64,000 nt of DNA from CBDDCQ01 sp965226285 (GCA_965226285.1 CBDDCQ010000005.1:124001-188000); one strand, 5' to 3'; positions 1 to 9,706 are shown, numbered from the stretch's first letter. Made by a program: numbers and translations. Notes: generated by a model from the sequence alone, not told the origin.

Positions 1-426
1 AACATAAAGATAGCTGCTAACTGGATGATGGGCAGTATCAAATCTTATCTAAACAAGAAATCTATAACCATATTAGAATTTCCTATAAAACCAGAGAAAA
101 TAGCCAAACTTATATCTATTATAGAACAAAGGAAAGTAAGTAACTCTGTAGCAACACAGAAGTTATTCCCTCAAATGTTACAAAACCCTGAATCATCACC
201 TCTAAAATTAGCAGAAGATATGAATTTATTACAACAAAGTGATAAAACTATTTTAAGGGAATTTATAAAACAGGTAATCGAAAAACACCCCGAAAAAGTA
301 AAGGAGTACAAAAATGGAAAAAAAGGAGTTCTGGGATTATTTATGGGAGAAGTGATGAAACTATCTAAAGGAAAAGCAGATCCTAAAATTGCCAATAAGC
401 TAGTAATGCAAGCACTAGAAAATTAA
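1..426 (+). CDS. gatB: Aspartyl/glutamyl-tRNA amidotransferase subunit B, C-terminal part
   Basis: The reading frame is open from base 1, so the gene starts before the window. The visible 141 residues match the helical tail and YqeY-like domain of GatB, the subunit that binds misacylated Glu-tRNA(Gln)/Asp-tRNA(Asn) for transamidation by GatCAB. Seen: ANWMMGSIKSYLN near the start, then the segment ending in LGLFMGEVMKLSKGKADPKI, which is the usual GatB C-terminal signature with a conserved G-x-V-M-K. The stop TAA overlaps the ATG of hemW by one base (TAATG), so the two are probably translationally coupled. The first in-frame ATG at 25 is internal, not a start. Confidence 0.9.
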   Translation, partial: NIKIAANWMMGSIKSYLNKKSITILEFPIKPEKIAKLISIIEQRKVSNSVATQKLFPQMLQNPESSPLKLAEDMNLLQQSDKTILREFIKQVIEKHPEKVKEYKNGKKGVLGLFMGEVMKLSKGKADPKIANKLVMQALEN

Positions 427-1553
427 TGAGCGGAATATATATTCATATTCCTTTTTGCAAACAAAAATGCAATTACTGTAATTTCCATTTTTCTACCTCT
501 ACCAAATATGCAAAAGCTATGGTCAATAGCATTTGCAGAGAACTCATTATAAGAAAAGATGAACTCCAAAAAGAAACGATAAACACCATATACTTTGGCG
601 GTGGCACCCCTACCCTATTATCTACAAATGAAATAGAAAAAATCTTATATACTATATTTGATTTCTACAAAGTAACTGACCAACCAGAAATTACTATAGA
701 GGGAAACCCTGATGATTTTTCCCCTGTAAAAGTAAAACAACTTAACAATTTAAAATTCAATAGATTGAGCATTGGCATACAGTCCTTTTACGATAATGAT
801 TTAAAATATATGAATAGATTACACAACAGCAGAGAAGCCATCAATAGCATTTTATCTGCTCAAAAATATGGATTTGAAAATATCAATATAGATCTAATCT
901 ACGGTGTACCTACTTGCCCACATTCACAATGGAAAAAAAACCTATCCAAAGCATTTGAACTCAATATACCTCATATCTCTGCCTACGCCCTCACTATAGA
1001 AGAAAAAACTCCTTTAGAATACTATATAAAAAAAGGCAAGTTGCAAAATATAAATGAAATACATCAATCTGAACAATTTCATATTTTAATTGCACACACG
1101 CAAAAAAATAATTTTATACAATACGAAATATCTAATTTTGGAAAGAAAGGCTACTTCTCAAAACACAATACCAACTACTGGAAAGGAGTAAAATATATAG
1201 GAGTAGGTCCCTCTGCACACTCCTTTAGTGGTACACACCGAAGTTATAATATATATAACAATCTTAAATACATCAAGAGTTTAGAACAAGAGCTACTGCC
1301 TTCTACCATAGAAAAACTTAGCAAAACTGATAAATTTAATGAATATATTATGTTAGGATTGCGTACTATTTGGGGAATTGACAAGAAATATGTAATAGAG
1401 AACTTTGGAACTCAATACTATACAAAACTAGAAAAAAACATAAAACAATACCATGCTATGAACCTTATATCCAAAGATGAGAAAGGTTTTAAAATAACCG
1501 AAAAAGGTAAATTTTTGTGTGATGGAATTGCATCTAAATTATTTATGGCATAA
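426..1553 (+). CDS. hemW: Radical SAM heme chaperone HemW (HemN-like)
   Basis: 375 residues, the normal HemW length. The radical-SAM cluster motif CxxxCxxC is at residues 11-18 (CKQKCNYC), followed by F rather than a fourth cysteine. Loss of that fourth cysteine distinguishes HemW from true coproporphyrinogen dehydrogenase HemN. The SAM-binding GGGTP motif follows near residue 58, and a HemN C-terminal domain is present. By family knowledge HemW binds heme and passes it to haem proteins; older annotations call it oxygen-independent coproporphyrinogen III oxidase. The start overlaps the gatB stop. It is unlikely to be the cell's heme-synthesis oxidase. Confidence 0.88.
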   Translation: MSGIYIHIPFCKQKCNYCNFHFSTSTKYAKAMVNSICRELIIRKDELQKETINTIYFGGGTPTLLSTNEIEKILYTIFDFYKVTDQPEITIEGNPDDFSPVKVKQLNNLKFNRLSIGIQSFYDNDLKYMNRLHNSREAINSILSAQKYGFENINIDLIYGVPTCPHSQWKKNLSKAFELNIPHISAYALTIEEKTPLEYYIKKGKLQNINEIHQSEQFHILIAHTQKNNFIQYEISNFGKKGYFSKHNTNYWKGVKYIGVGPSAHSFSGTHRSYNIYNNLKYIKSLEQELLPSTIEKLSKTDKFNEYIMLGLRTIWGIDKKYVIENFGTQYYTKLEKNIKQYHAMNLISKDEKGFKITEKGKFLCDGIASKLFMA

Positions 1554-1635
1554 AAATAAAATAACATCTTTATATTTTGCTTATTTTTGTAAAGTTTTCT
1601 ATATAAAAAAATGATACTTTCTGAAAATATACATA

Positions 1636-2082
1636 ATGATAAGAGTTACAAAAGAATTTACATTTGAACTAGGGCATGCACTTTATGGATACGATGGCTT
1701 ATGTAAAAATGTACATGGACATTCCTATAAATTAGATGTTACGATAATTGGAAAAATTATAAATGACCCAAAAGACGTAAAAAACGGTATGGTTATGGAT
1801 TTTTCTGATTTAAAAAAAATCGTAAAAAAACATATCGTAGATAAATTTGACCATGCCACAGTATTAAACAAAAATACTCCTCACAAAGATATTATAAAAG
1901 AACTTAACAAACACTGTGAAAAAGTAATAGAAGTAGCGTATCAACCTACTTGTGAAAATATGTTAGTAGATTTTTCTAATATATTGTTACCCAAATTGCC
2001 TTCAAATATAAAATTATATTCTTTAAAATTAAGAGAAACTCCTACTTCGTATGCAGAATGGTATGCCACAGATAATGAATAA
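1636..2082 (+). CDS. queD: 6-carboxy-5,6,7,8-tetrahydropterin synthase (QueD/PTPS family)
   Basis: 148 residues of the T-fold PTPS family. Zinc ligands are visible as His14 and the VHGHS pair (about residues 27 and 29), with a cysteine just before them in GLCKNVHGH, the catalytic Cys position of QueD. FDHATVLN and the late PTCEN and LRET motifs complete the active site. QueD converts dihydroneopterin triphosphate into 6-carboxytetrahydropterin, an early step of queuosine synthesis. No other queuosine gene is visible here. A candidate -7 promoter box TATTTTTG lies at 1582-1589 in the 82-bp gap after hemW. Its 3' end overlaps lpxH. Confidence 0.85.
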   Translation: MIRVTKEFTFELGHALYGYDGLCKNVHGHSYKLDVTIIGKIINDPKDVKNGMVMDFSDLKKIVKKHIVDKFDHATVLNKNTPHKDIIKELNKHCEKVIEVAYQPTCENMLVDFSNILLPKLPSNIKLYSLKLRETPTSYAEWYATDNE

Positions 2083-2830
2083 TACAATCACAAACAAGAA
2101 AATATATTTTGCATCGGATTTACATTTAGGTATTCCCTCTTACCAAGAAAGTAAAGAAAGAGAGATTTTATTTGTCAAATGGTTAGATAAGGTTAAAAAA
2201 GATACAGATGCCATATTTTTATTAGGAGATTTATTTGATTTTTGGTTTGAATACAAAACCGTAGTACCCAAAGGATTTACAAGGTTTTTTGGTAAACTTA
2301 CTGAAATAGTTGACAGTGGCATTCCCATCTACTTTTTCACAGGAAACCACGACTTATGGATAAGAAATTATTTTGAAGAGGAATTGGGCTTTACAGTATT
2401 CAAAGAGCCTCAGACATTTCAAATTAATGGTAAAAAATTCTTTATTGGGCATGGCGATGGGTTAGGTAGTTTTGACAAAAAATACAAAATAACAAAACAA
2501 GTTTTTATCAATCCCTTTTGCAAATGGCTATTCAGACAATTACACCCCGATTTTTCAACTGGCATTGCCCGTTGGTTCTCTAATAGAAGTAAGAAAAATA
2601 ACAAAAACCCTGAAAACAAATTTTTAGGAGCAGATGGAGAATGGCTTGCATTATATGCTAAAGAAATGCTAAAAACAGAGCATTATGATTACTTTATATT
2701 CGGGCATAGGCATTTACCTATAGAAATATCCTTAGGCAATAACTCTACCTATTTTAATACTGGAGAATGGATTACTCAATTTTCCTACTTAGTATTAGAT
2801 GGTGAAAAAGTAAATCTACATTACTTTTAA
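2075..2830 (+). CDS. lpxH: UDP-2,3-diacylglucosamine diphosphatase (LpxH-type)
   Basis: Calcineurin-like metallophosphoesterase with all signature blocks in order: DLHLG, LLGDLFDFWFEY, GNHD, GHGDG and GHRHLP. It would cleave UDP-2,3-diacyl-GlcN to lipid X on the inner face of the cytoplasmic membrane, in lipid A synthesis. I place the start at ATG 2075, which overlaps the end of queD by 8 bases and leaves a short leader before KKIYFASDLHLG. An in-frame ATG at 2051 would overlap queD by 32 bases and add eight residues not expected in the family. About 251 residues, the normal Bacteroidota length. Confidence 0.87.
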   Translation: MNNTITNKKIYFASDLHLGIPSYQESKEREILFVKWLDKVKKDTDAIFLLGDLFDFWFEYKTVVPKGFTRFFGKLTEIVDSGIPIYFFTGNHDLWIRNYFEEELGFTVFKEPQTFQINGKKFFIGHGDGLGSFDKKYKITKQVFINPFCKWLFRQLHPDFSTGIARWFSNRSKKNNKNPENKFLGADGEWLALYAKEMLKTEHYDYFIFGHRHLPIEISLGNNSTYFNTGEWITQFSYLVLDGEKVNLHYF

Positions 2831-2841
2831 ATAAAAATGTG

Positions 2842-3549
2842 ATGAAAATTGGCACATTATACAACAATTTATTTCCTACCAAAAAAAATGCAATTATCAT
2901 TACCATTGTCATTCATATTTTGCTTCTAATTATACTCAACATAACAAGTTTATCATATACTATAAATACTCAAAATGAATCTATAGAGGTACAAGTAGAA
3001 ATGGAAGAGGAATTGCCCAAAGAAAAAGAAAACATTTTGATTTCTGAACGACAAAACAACCAAAAAATAGAAACCCATATAGCATCTAGTAAAGATGAAA
3101 AATACGATATCAAAAAATTAAGAAACTCCCTTAAATCTCTCAAAAATATAAATAACACTATGGATAAAAATAAACAGGTAGATTTATTTAGTCCTGAAGC
3201 TACCAAAAGAGACATTAGAGCAGATGATACTCCAGCAAATAACTCTGAAGAACTCAACACTCGTAAAAAAATATATACAGGAAAAAGCACCATCTATTTC
3301 TCACTAAAAGGACGCTATCAAAAATATATACCAAACCCGATATATATCTGTCCAAAAGGTGGAATAGTCGTAGTAAATATTACCGTAAACCAAAATGGAA
3401 AAGTAATAGATTGTCAAATAGACCAAAATAAAACCAAAGTAAAAGATGAATGTCTATACCAAACTGCTCTAAATTATTCTAAACGCACTATCTTTAGTAT
3501 CTCTAATAGAAAATCTCAAAAAGGGTATATCTCATACCAATTTCAATAA
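2842..3549 (+). CDS. TonB-like energy transducer protein
   Basis: About 235 residues. An N-terminal cytoplasmic stub is followed by one membrane helix (about residues 17-38) carrying a histidine (TIVIHILLL), the position used by TonB to couple to ExbB/ExbD. A Lys/Glu/Asn-rich periplasmic stretch follows, then a C-terminal TonB-like beta domain (GGIVVVNITVNQNGKVI). Two cysteines flank that domain, as in the paralogue at 36851-37585. It lies 11 bases after lpxH with no exb genes nearby, so it may use the ExbBD pair encoded at 37594-38699. Start: ATG 2842; a GTG one codon earlier is less likely. Confidence 0.6.
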   Translation: MKIGTLYNNLFPTKKNAIIITIVIHILLLIILNITSLSYTINTQNESIEVQVEMEEELPKEKENILISERQNNQKIETHIASSKDEKYDIKKLRNSLKSLKNINNTMDKNKQVDLFSPEATKRDIRADDTPANNSEELNTRKKIYTGKSTIYFSLKGRYQKYIPNPIYICPKGGIVVVNITVNQNGKVIDCQIDQNKTKVKDECLYQTALNYSKRTIFSISNRKSQKGYISYQFQ

Positions 3550-3698
3550 TGATAATTATGATTATCTAAGTAATATTTCTTTAAACAAATTGTAGAACTT
3601 TCAAATAAATGAAAATAAATCCTGTAAAAATCACGAGATTAACTTTTATAAAATATTCTATTTTAAAGTATTGTATATTATATTCCAAATATATTTCT

Positions 3699-3706
3699 TA
3701 TATTTG
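3699..3706 (+). promoter_or_regulatory. Candidate -7 promoter box for pheS
   Basis: TATATTTG matches the Bacteroidota -7 consensus TAnnTTTG and lies 28 bases before the pheS start in the 184-bp gap after the TonB-like gene. The nearest upstream TTG (3671-3673) is 25 bases away, longer than the usual 19-20, so the -33 element is uncertain. Nothing else is evident in this gap. Confidence 0.4.
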
Positions 3707-3733
3707 CGTGATTGATTTATTATTAAAAAATAA

Positions 3734-4750
3734 ATGCTTGACAAGATAAAAAACTCAATGGCAGATATAGAGAATTTCAACGCTACAGATGCCAGCAAAA
3801 TAGAGGAATTTAGAATAGAATTTTTAGGTAAAAAAGGAATATTGAACAACTTGTTCAAAGATTTTAAAACTGTACCTACACAAGATAAAAAAGAATTTGG
3901 ACAACTCCTTAATCAACTCAAAGGAAAAGTTCAAGAAAAATTAAACCTTTTAAAACAACAAAAAGAGAACAATCAAAGTACTCAAACTATATATAACGAC
4001 CTTACGCGTCCTACTGAATCTAACATAGGTTCTAGGCACCCTCTATCACTCGTAAAGCAAGAAATTATAAATATATTCTCTCGTATAGGATTTAATATCT
4101 CAGAAGGTCCTGAAATAGAGGACGATTGGCACAATTTCACAGGGTTAAACCTACCTGAATATCACCCGGCTAGAGACATGCAAGATACTTTTTTCATAGA
4201 AAAAGCCCCTGATATACTTTTAAGAACGCATACCTCGTCAGTCCAAATGAGATATATGGAAGACCATAAACCTCCTATCAGAACCATATCACCCGGACGC
4301 GTGTACCGAAATGAAGCTATATCTGCACGAGCACATTGTATTTTTCATCAGATAGAAGGGTTATATATAGATAAAGATGTTTCCTTTGCTAATCTTAAAC
4401 AAACGATAAGTTACTTTACTAAAGAATTATTTGGAAAATCTAAAATAAGACTTCGTCCTTCTTATTTTCCTTTCACAGAACCCAGTGCAGAGGTAGATAT
4501 ATATTGGGGATTGAATTCTGAAGCCGATTATAAAATAACAAAAGGAACAGGATGGCTTGAAATTATGGGCTGTGGCATGGTAGATACAAATGTACTTAAA
4601 AATGTAAATATTAACCCAAAAGAATACTCAGGATTTGCTTTTGGTATGGGAATAGAACGCATAGCCATGTTACTTTATCAAATTAAAGATTTAAGATTGT
4701 TTTTTGAAAATGATATAAGATTTTTAAAGCAATTTAAAAGTGTAATTTAG
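3734..4750 (+). CDS. pheS: Phenylalanyl-tRNA synthetase alpha subunit
   Basis: 338 residues, the usual length for the catalytic alpha subunit of the alpha2-beta2 enzyme that charges tRNA(Phe). An N-terminal coiled-coil tRNA-binding arm (about residues 1-85) precedes the class II synthetase core. Core signatures are DTFFIEKAPDILLRTHTSSVQ, then RVYRNEAISARAHCIFHQIEG and the final GFAFGMGIERIAMLLYQI (motif 3). The beta subunit pheT is not adjacent, which is common in this phylum. Confidence 0.95.
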   Translation: MLDKIKNSMADIENFNATDASKIEEFRIEFLGKKGILNNLFKDFKTVPTQDKKEFGQLLNQLKGKVQEKLNLLKQQKENNQSTQTIYNDLTRPTESNIGSRHPLSLVKQEIINIFSRIGFNISEGPEIEDDWHNFTGLNLPEYHPARDMQDTFFIEKAPDILLRTHTSSVQMRYMEDHKPPIRTISPGRVYRNEAISARAHCIFHQIEGLYIDKDVSFANLKQTISYFTKELFGKSKIRLRPSYFPFTEPSAEVDIYWGLNSEADYKITKGTGWLEIMGCGMVDTNVLKNVNINPKEYSGFAFGMGIERIAMLLYQIKDLRLFFENDIRFLKQFKSVI

Positions 4751-4856
4751 GCATAAAAATATGCAGATAACTAAGCAATATTTTAATCGAAAATTAATAA
4801 ATTAAAATAGTAACTTCGCATAGCAAATATTTTGGAGATAACAATTAAATTTAAAG

Positions 4857-7331
4857 ATGATATCAGAAAAACTCATTCCAGTAAATATTACAGATGAAAT
4901 GAAATCAGCATACATAGATTACTCTATGTCTGTGATTGTATCCAGAGCATTACCCGATGTAAGAGATGGATTAAAACCCGTACATAGAAGGGTATTATAC
5001 GGTATGCATGAACTGGGAGTAACTTCCAAAAGTGCCTATAAAAAATCTGCTAGAATAGTTGGGGAAGTTCTGGGTAAATATCACCCCCACGGCGATACTT
5101 CTGTATATGATACTATGGTGAGAATGGCACAAGAGTGGTCTCTTAGATATATGATGGTAGATGGACAGGGTAACTTTGGATCAGTAGATGGCGATAGTCC
5201 TGCAGCTATGCGTTATACCGAAGCTCGATTGAAGAAAATATCAGAAGACATGCTTGCTGACTTGGATAAAGACACTGTCAATCATCAACTCAATTTTGAC
5301 GATACCCTAAAGGAACCGACTGTGCTACCTACTCGTATTCCTAATTTATTAATAAATGGGGCTTCAGGTATAGCAGTAGGTATGGCTACAAATATGGCTC
5401 CTCATAACTTATCTGAAGTTATAGATGCTATTTGTGCTTATATAGATGACCATCAGATAGACATAGATGGATTAATGCAATACATTAAAGCTCCAGATTT
5501 TCCCACGGGAGGCATCATATACGGATACAAAGGTATAAAAGATGCTTTTCATACAGGTAAAGGTAAAATAATACTAAGAGCAAAGGCTAGAATAGAAGAA
5601 ATTGATGGTAGAGATTGCATTATCGTTACAGAAATACCTTATCAAGTAAATAAAGCAGAAATGATAAAGAAAACTTCTGACTTAATAAATGAAAAGAAAT
5701 TAGAAGGAATCTCTAACATTAGAGATGAGTCCGATAGAAAAGGTATGAGAATAGTATATATACTCAAAAGAGATAGCATTCCTAATATCGTACTAAACAA
5801 ACTCTATAAATATACTTCTCTACAAACTAGTTTTAGTGTAAATAATATTGCATTAGTAAATGGTCGTCCGCAGCTTTTGAACTTAAAAGAACTCATTAAA
5901 CATTTTATAGACCACAGACATGAGGTAGTGACGCGTCGTACACAATTTGAGTTAAATCAAGCAGAAAAAAAAGCCCATATATTAAAAGGGCTTCTTATAG
6001 CTTTAGATAATCTAGATGCTGTAATCAAACTCATAAGAGCCTCTAAAACTCCAGATAAAGCCAAAGAAGGATTGATAAAAACTTTTGACCTTTCAGAAGT
6101 TCAAGCCAAAGCTATACTCGATATGCGTCTACAAAAACTCACGGGACTTGAAAGTGATAAAATAAAGGCTGAACACGCAGAGTTAATGAAAGAAATTGAC
6201 CGTTTAAAAGAAATATTAAGTTCTAAAATGTTAAGAATGGAAATTATTAAAAAAGAACTTTTAGAAACTAAGGAAAAATATAGTGATAATAGACAATCAG
6301 AGATAGAATATAGCGGATCCAATTTTAGAATAGAAGATATGATACCCGACGAGGAAGTAGTGGTAACCATTTCTCATGCTGGGTATATCAAAAGAACCCC
6401 CCTCACTGAATATAAAAAACAAAACAGAGGTGGTGTAGGACAAAAGGGAGCTACTACTAGAAATGAAGATTTTCTCGAACATATATATATAGCAACCAAC
6501 CACCAATATATTTTATTCTTTACAGAAAGAGGTAAATGTTTTTGGCAAAGAGTATTCGAAATACCTGAAGGATCTAAAATAGCCAAAGGGAGAGCTATAC
6601 AAAACCTTATCAACTTAGAGCCCAACGACAAGGTAAGAGCTTTTGTAAAAACCGATAACCTTAAAAACCAAGAGTACATAAATAATCATTATGTAATTAT
6701 GGTTACTAAAAAAGGAATTGTAAAGAAAACTTGTTTAGAGCAATACTCCAGACCAAGACAAAAAGGTATCAATGCCATTACTGTAAGAGATGGGGATATG
6801 TTATTAGAAGCTAAACTCACTACCGGAAAGAGTCAGATTATGCTAGCTGCCCGTTCAGGACAATCCATTAGATTCGAAGAGTCAAAAACCCGTTCAACAG
6901 GTAGAACAACATCAGGAGTAATAGGTATGAAACTGGCTGATGAAAAAGATGAAATCATCGGTATGATTTGCATAGAAAATACAAATACAGATGTATTGGT
7001 AGTATCAGAAAATGGATATGGAAAGCGATCTAGTGTAGAAGATTATAGAATTACCAATAGAGGTGGAAAAGGTATAAAAACGATTTCTATAACAGAAAAA
7101 ACAGGGCAATTAATAGCTATAAAAGCCGTAACAGATCATAATGACCTCATTATCATTAATAAATCTGGTGTAATGATAAGAATGGGAGTAGCAGATTTGA
7201 GAGTAATGGGTAGAGCTACTCAAGGGGTAAAACTCATCAATTTAAAAAGTGGCGACTCTATCGCCTCTGTAGCTAGAGTTCCTAGAGATGAAGAGGTAGA
7301 AGAGAATGAGAATACAGGGGAAAATATTTAA
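4857..7331 (+). CDS. gyrA: DNA gyrase subunit A
   Basis: 824 residues. The breakage-reunion domain includes the catalytic tyrosine Tyr120 in AMRYTE. The quinolone-resistance region reads HPHGDTSVYD, with Thr81 and Asp85 at the E. coli Ser83/Asp87 positions. Thr at this site is the natural state in some flavobacteria, so it is not evidence of acquired resistance. The C-terminal beta-pinwheel carries a GyrA-box-like QNRGGVG near residue 523. Gyrase introduces negative supercoils using ATP bound by GyrB. gyrB follows 25 bases downstream on the same strand. A possible -7 box TAACTTCG is at 4811-4818. Confidence 0.97.
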   Translation: MISEKLIPVNITDEMKSAYIDYSMSVIVSRALPDVRDGLKPVHRRVLYGMHELGVTSKSAYKKSARIVGEVLGKYHPHGDTSVYDTMVRMAQEWSLRYMMVDGQGNFGSVDGDSPAAMRYTEARLKKISEDMLADLDKDTVNHQLNFDDTLKEPTVLPTRIPNLLINGASGIAVGMATNMAPHNLSEVIDAICAYIDDHQIDIDGLMQYIKAPDFPTGGIIYGYKGIKDAFHTGKGKIILRAKARIEEIDGRDCIIVTEIPYQVNKAEMIKKTSDLINEKKLEGISNIRDESDRKGMRIVYILKRDSIPNIVLNKLYKYTSLQTSFSVNNIALVNGRPQLLNLKELIKHFIDHRHEVVTRRTQFELNQAEKKAHILKGLLIALDNLDAVIKLIRASKTPDKAKEGLIKTFDLSEVQAKAILDMRLQKLTGLESDKIKAEHAELMKEIDRLKEILSSKMLRMEIIKKELLETKEKYSDNRQSEIEYSGSNFRIEDMIPDEEVVVTISHAGYIKRTPLTEYKKQNRGGVGQKGATTRNEDFLEHIYIATNHQYILFFTERGKCFWQRVFEIPEGSKIAKGRAIQNLINLEPNDKVRAFVKTDNLKNQEYINNHYVIMVTKKGIVKKTCLEQYSRPRQKGINAITVRDGDMLLEAKLTTGKSQIMLAARSGQSIRFEESKTRSTGRTTSGVIGMKLADEKDEIIGMICIENTNTDVLVVSENGYGKRSSVEDYRITNRGGKGIKTISITEKTGQLIAIKAVTDHNDLIIINKSGVMIRMGVADLRVMGRATQGVKLINLKSGDSIASVARVPRDEEVEENENTGENI

Positions 7332-7356
7332 ATCATAATTTTAAAATCATATTGCT

Positions 7357-9300
7357 GTGAGTGAAAATAATCAACAATATTCAGCGGGGAGTATTCAAGT
7401 ACTCGAAGGCTTAGAAGCTGTAAGAAAAAGACCTTCTATGTACATTGGAGATGTAAGTATCAAAGGATTACACCATTTAGTCTATGAAGTCGTAGATAAC
7501 TCCATAGACGAAGCATTGGCAGGACATTGTAATAGTATCTTTGTAACCATTCACAATGATAATTCTGTGACTGTAAAAGATAACGGTAGAGGAATACCTA
7601 CAGCTATGCACCCAAAAGAAAAAAAATCTGCATTAGAGGTAGTACTTACAGTATTACACGCTGGAGGTAAATTTGACAAAGACTCTTATAAAGTATCAGG
7701 TGGACTGCACGGTGTAGGAGTATCTTGTGTAAATGCTTTGTCACAAGACTTAAAAGTAAATGTATATCGAGAAGGTAAAATATTCCAACAAGAATATAAA
7801 ATAGGTGTACCTCAATACGATGTAAAAACCATCGGAGAAACGAGTATTACAGGAACTACCGTAACTTTTAAACCCGACACCTCTATATTTTCGGAAACAA
7901 TATATAGATATGAAATACTTGCCAATAGAATGCGTGAACTTGCATTCTTGAATAAAGGCATTAGTATCACCCTTACTGATGAAAGAAATAAAGATGAAAA
8001 AGGAAACTTTATTATGGAAACTTTTTACTCTGAAAAAGGGCTTATAGAATTTGTAGAGTATATAGATTCTACTAGAGAAAAGTTGACGGATAAAGTGATA
8101 TGGATGGAAGGAGATATAGAGGGCATTCCCGTAGAAATAGCAATGCACTACAATACAGGATACACGGAAAATATTTATTCTTATGTCAATAATATTAACA
8201 CCCACGAGGGAGGCACTCATTTAACCGGATTTAGAAGAGCCCTTACCCGTACACTTAAAAAATATGCCGATGAGTCTGGCTTACTTAACAAAGAAAAAAT
8301 AGAGATTGCAGGAGACGACTTTAGAGAAGGACTTACAGCTATTATCTCTGTAAAATTAATGGAACCTCAATTTGAAGGACAAACTAAAACTAAACTTGGA
8401 AACAAAGAAGCAAGTGGTGCCGTAGATAAAATTGTAGGTCAAATGCTTACTAACTATCTAGAAGAGAACCCTAGTGAATCCAAAGTAATTGTACAAAAAG
8501 TCATTTTAGCTGCAAAGGCAAGACACGCCGCTCGAAAAGCCCGTGAAATGGTACAACGAAAAACGGTAATGACAGGTGGAGGATTACCTGGTAAGTTATC
8601 CGACTGCTCCGAAACAGACCCTGCCGTATGCGAAATATATCTAGTAGAGGGAGATTCTGCAGGAGGTACTGCTAAACAAGGGCGAGACAGAAATTTTCAA
8701 GCGATACTTCCCTTAAAAGGTAAAATACTCAATGTAGAAAAAGCTATGCAACATAAAGTATTCGATAGTGATGAGATTAAAAATATATTTACAGCGTTAG
8801 GTGTATCAGTAGGTACTGAAGAAGATAGTAAAGCCCTAAACTTGGAAAAATTGAGATACCATAAAATTGTAATTATGTGTGATGCTGATGTAGATGGTAG
8901 CCATATATCTACACTTATTCTTACTTTCCTCTTCAGATATATGAGAAAACTTATAGAAAAAGGATATGTATATATTGCTGCTCCGCCACTATACTTAGTA
9001 AAAAAAGGAAATAAAAGAGAATACGCTTGGGGTGATGACCAAAGGGATAAAATCATACACGATATGACTGCAGGCACAGGAAAGGGTGTTGTAGTGCAGA
9101 GATATAAAGGTTTAGGTGAGATGAACGCAGAACAGCTTTGGGATACTACTATGAATCCTGATACAAGGCTTATGCGCCAAATACAAATACATGATGATAC
9201 TGATGCTGATGTAGTGTTCTCTATGCTTATGGGCGATGATGTACCCCCTCGTAGAGAATTTATAGAAAAAAATGCTAAGTATGCTAATATTGACACTTAA
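7357..9300 (+). CDS. gyrB: DNA gyrase subunit B
   Basis: 647 residues, the usual GyrB length. An N-terminal GHKL ATPase domain (EVVDNSIDEA, DNGRGIP, HGVGVSCVNAL) is followed by the transducer domain, the TOPRIM motif EGDSAGGTAKQGRDR and the late DADVDG metal site. The start is GTG at 7357; the product MSENNQQYSAGSIQVLEG aligns with typical flavobacterial GyrB starts and no ATG is available nearby. It lies directly after gyrA, giving an A-then-B order that is the reverse of the classical gyrB-gyrA operon. A hairpin follows the stop. Confidence 0.97.
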   Translation: MSENNQQYSAGSIQVLEGLEAVRKRPSMYIGDVSIKGLHHLVYEVVDNSIDEALAGHCNSIFVTIHNDNSVTVKDNGRGIPTAMHPKEKKSALEVVLTVLHAGGKFDKDSYKVSGGLHGVGVSCVNALSQDLKVNVYREGKIFQQEYKIGVPQYDVKTIGETSITGTTVTFKPDTSIFSETIYRYEILANRMRELAFLNKGISITLTDERNKDEKGNFIMETFYSEKGLIEFVEYIDSTREKLTDKVIWMEGDIEGIPVEIAMHYNTGYTENIYSYVNNINTHEGGTHLTGFRRALTRTLKKYADESGLLNKEKIEIAGDDFREGLTAIISVKLMEPQFEGQTKTKLGNKEASGAVDKIVGQMLTNYLEENPSESKVIVQKVILAAKARHAARKAREMVQRKTVMTGGGLPGKLSDCSETDPAVCEIYLVEGDSAGGTAKQGRDRNFQAILPLKGKILNVEKAMQHKVFDSDEIKNIFTALGVSVGTEEDSKALNLEKLRYHKIVIMCDADVDGSHISTLILTFLFRYMRKLIEKGYVYIAAPPLYLVKKGNKREYAWGDDQRDKIIHDMTAGTGKGVVVQRYKGLGEMNAEQLWDTTMNPDTRLMRQIQIHDDTDADVVFSMLMGDDVPPRREFIEKNAKYANIDT

Positions 9301-9319
9301 CACTTAACTATAAAAAACT

Positions 9320-9348
9320 CTCCCGTTTTATAAATAAAAAAACGAGAG
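9320..9348 (+). terminator. Probable terminator hairpin after gyrB
   Basis: Arms CTCCCGTTTT (9320-9329) and AAAACGAGAG (9339-9348) form a 10-bp stem with one mismatch and a 9-base loop, 20 bases after the gyrB stop. The downstream tract is T-rich but interrupted. Confidence 0.55.
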
Positions 9349-9557
9349 AATTCTTCTATTGTAATATATCATAACAAACACTTAACTGAAATAAAATGGT
9401 AGCACTATAGCAGATATTCTTTTATCACCTCTTCGATAAAATTATATCCGATAGAAAGAGTAGTAATTATAGGTATTTTAAAGGATACGCACCCAAAACA
9501 AGACCGCAAAAACTCCAAAAAATTAAATCTACTTTTAATAACTTTTTATCTACTTTT

Positions 9558-9579
9558 TTACTAAGTATTCACTTAGTAA
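9558..9579 (+). terminator. Inverted repeat in the gyrB to BspA-like gap
   Basis: TTACTAAGT, a 4-base loop, then ACTTAGTAA form a perfect 9-bp stem followed by TTTTAGG. It could terminate transcription or mark the boundary of the accessory island. The rest of 9349-9557 is AT-rich with no gene seen. The sequence from about 9575 to 9730 resembles the region upstream of the 28523 locus. Confidence 0.4.
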
Positions 9580-9675
9580 TTTTAGGTTTAGGAATTAAAA
9601 AGTTGAAATAAAGATGCCCCTACTAAAATAATTGCGCTCTATACCCGTTTTGAGACTCAAAAAAATAAATTTTTC

Positions 9676-9706
9676 TTGGTTTAATCATAGTTTATTTATA
9701 AATTTA
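9676..9706 (+). promoter_or_regulatory. Promoter of the BspA-like gene at 9834
   Basis: TTG (9676-9678), a 20-bp spacer and TAAATTTA (9699-9706) match the Bacteroidota promoter except for the final G. The homologous position upstream of the 28523 gene reads TAAGTTTG, a full match, and both are followed by CACCGCA. An upstream block containing CTATACC and TTTTGAGACTCAAAAAA is shared with the other family members. Confidence 0.5.

Noticed and set aside
2051..2074. Earlier ATG for lpxH
   Set aside because: It would overlap queD by 32 bases and add eight residues that family members lack; ATG 2075 is better placed.
5080..5120. Thr at the GyrA position equivalent to E. coli Ser83 as a quinolone-resistance change
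   Set aside because: Thr is the natural residue at this site in some flavobacteria, so resistance cannot be claimed without strain comparison.
8697..9296. A 199-codon - strand frame opposite gyrB
   Set aside because: gyrB is unambiguous and full length; the antisense frame has no promoter and low-complexity Ser/Ile content.
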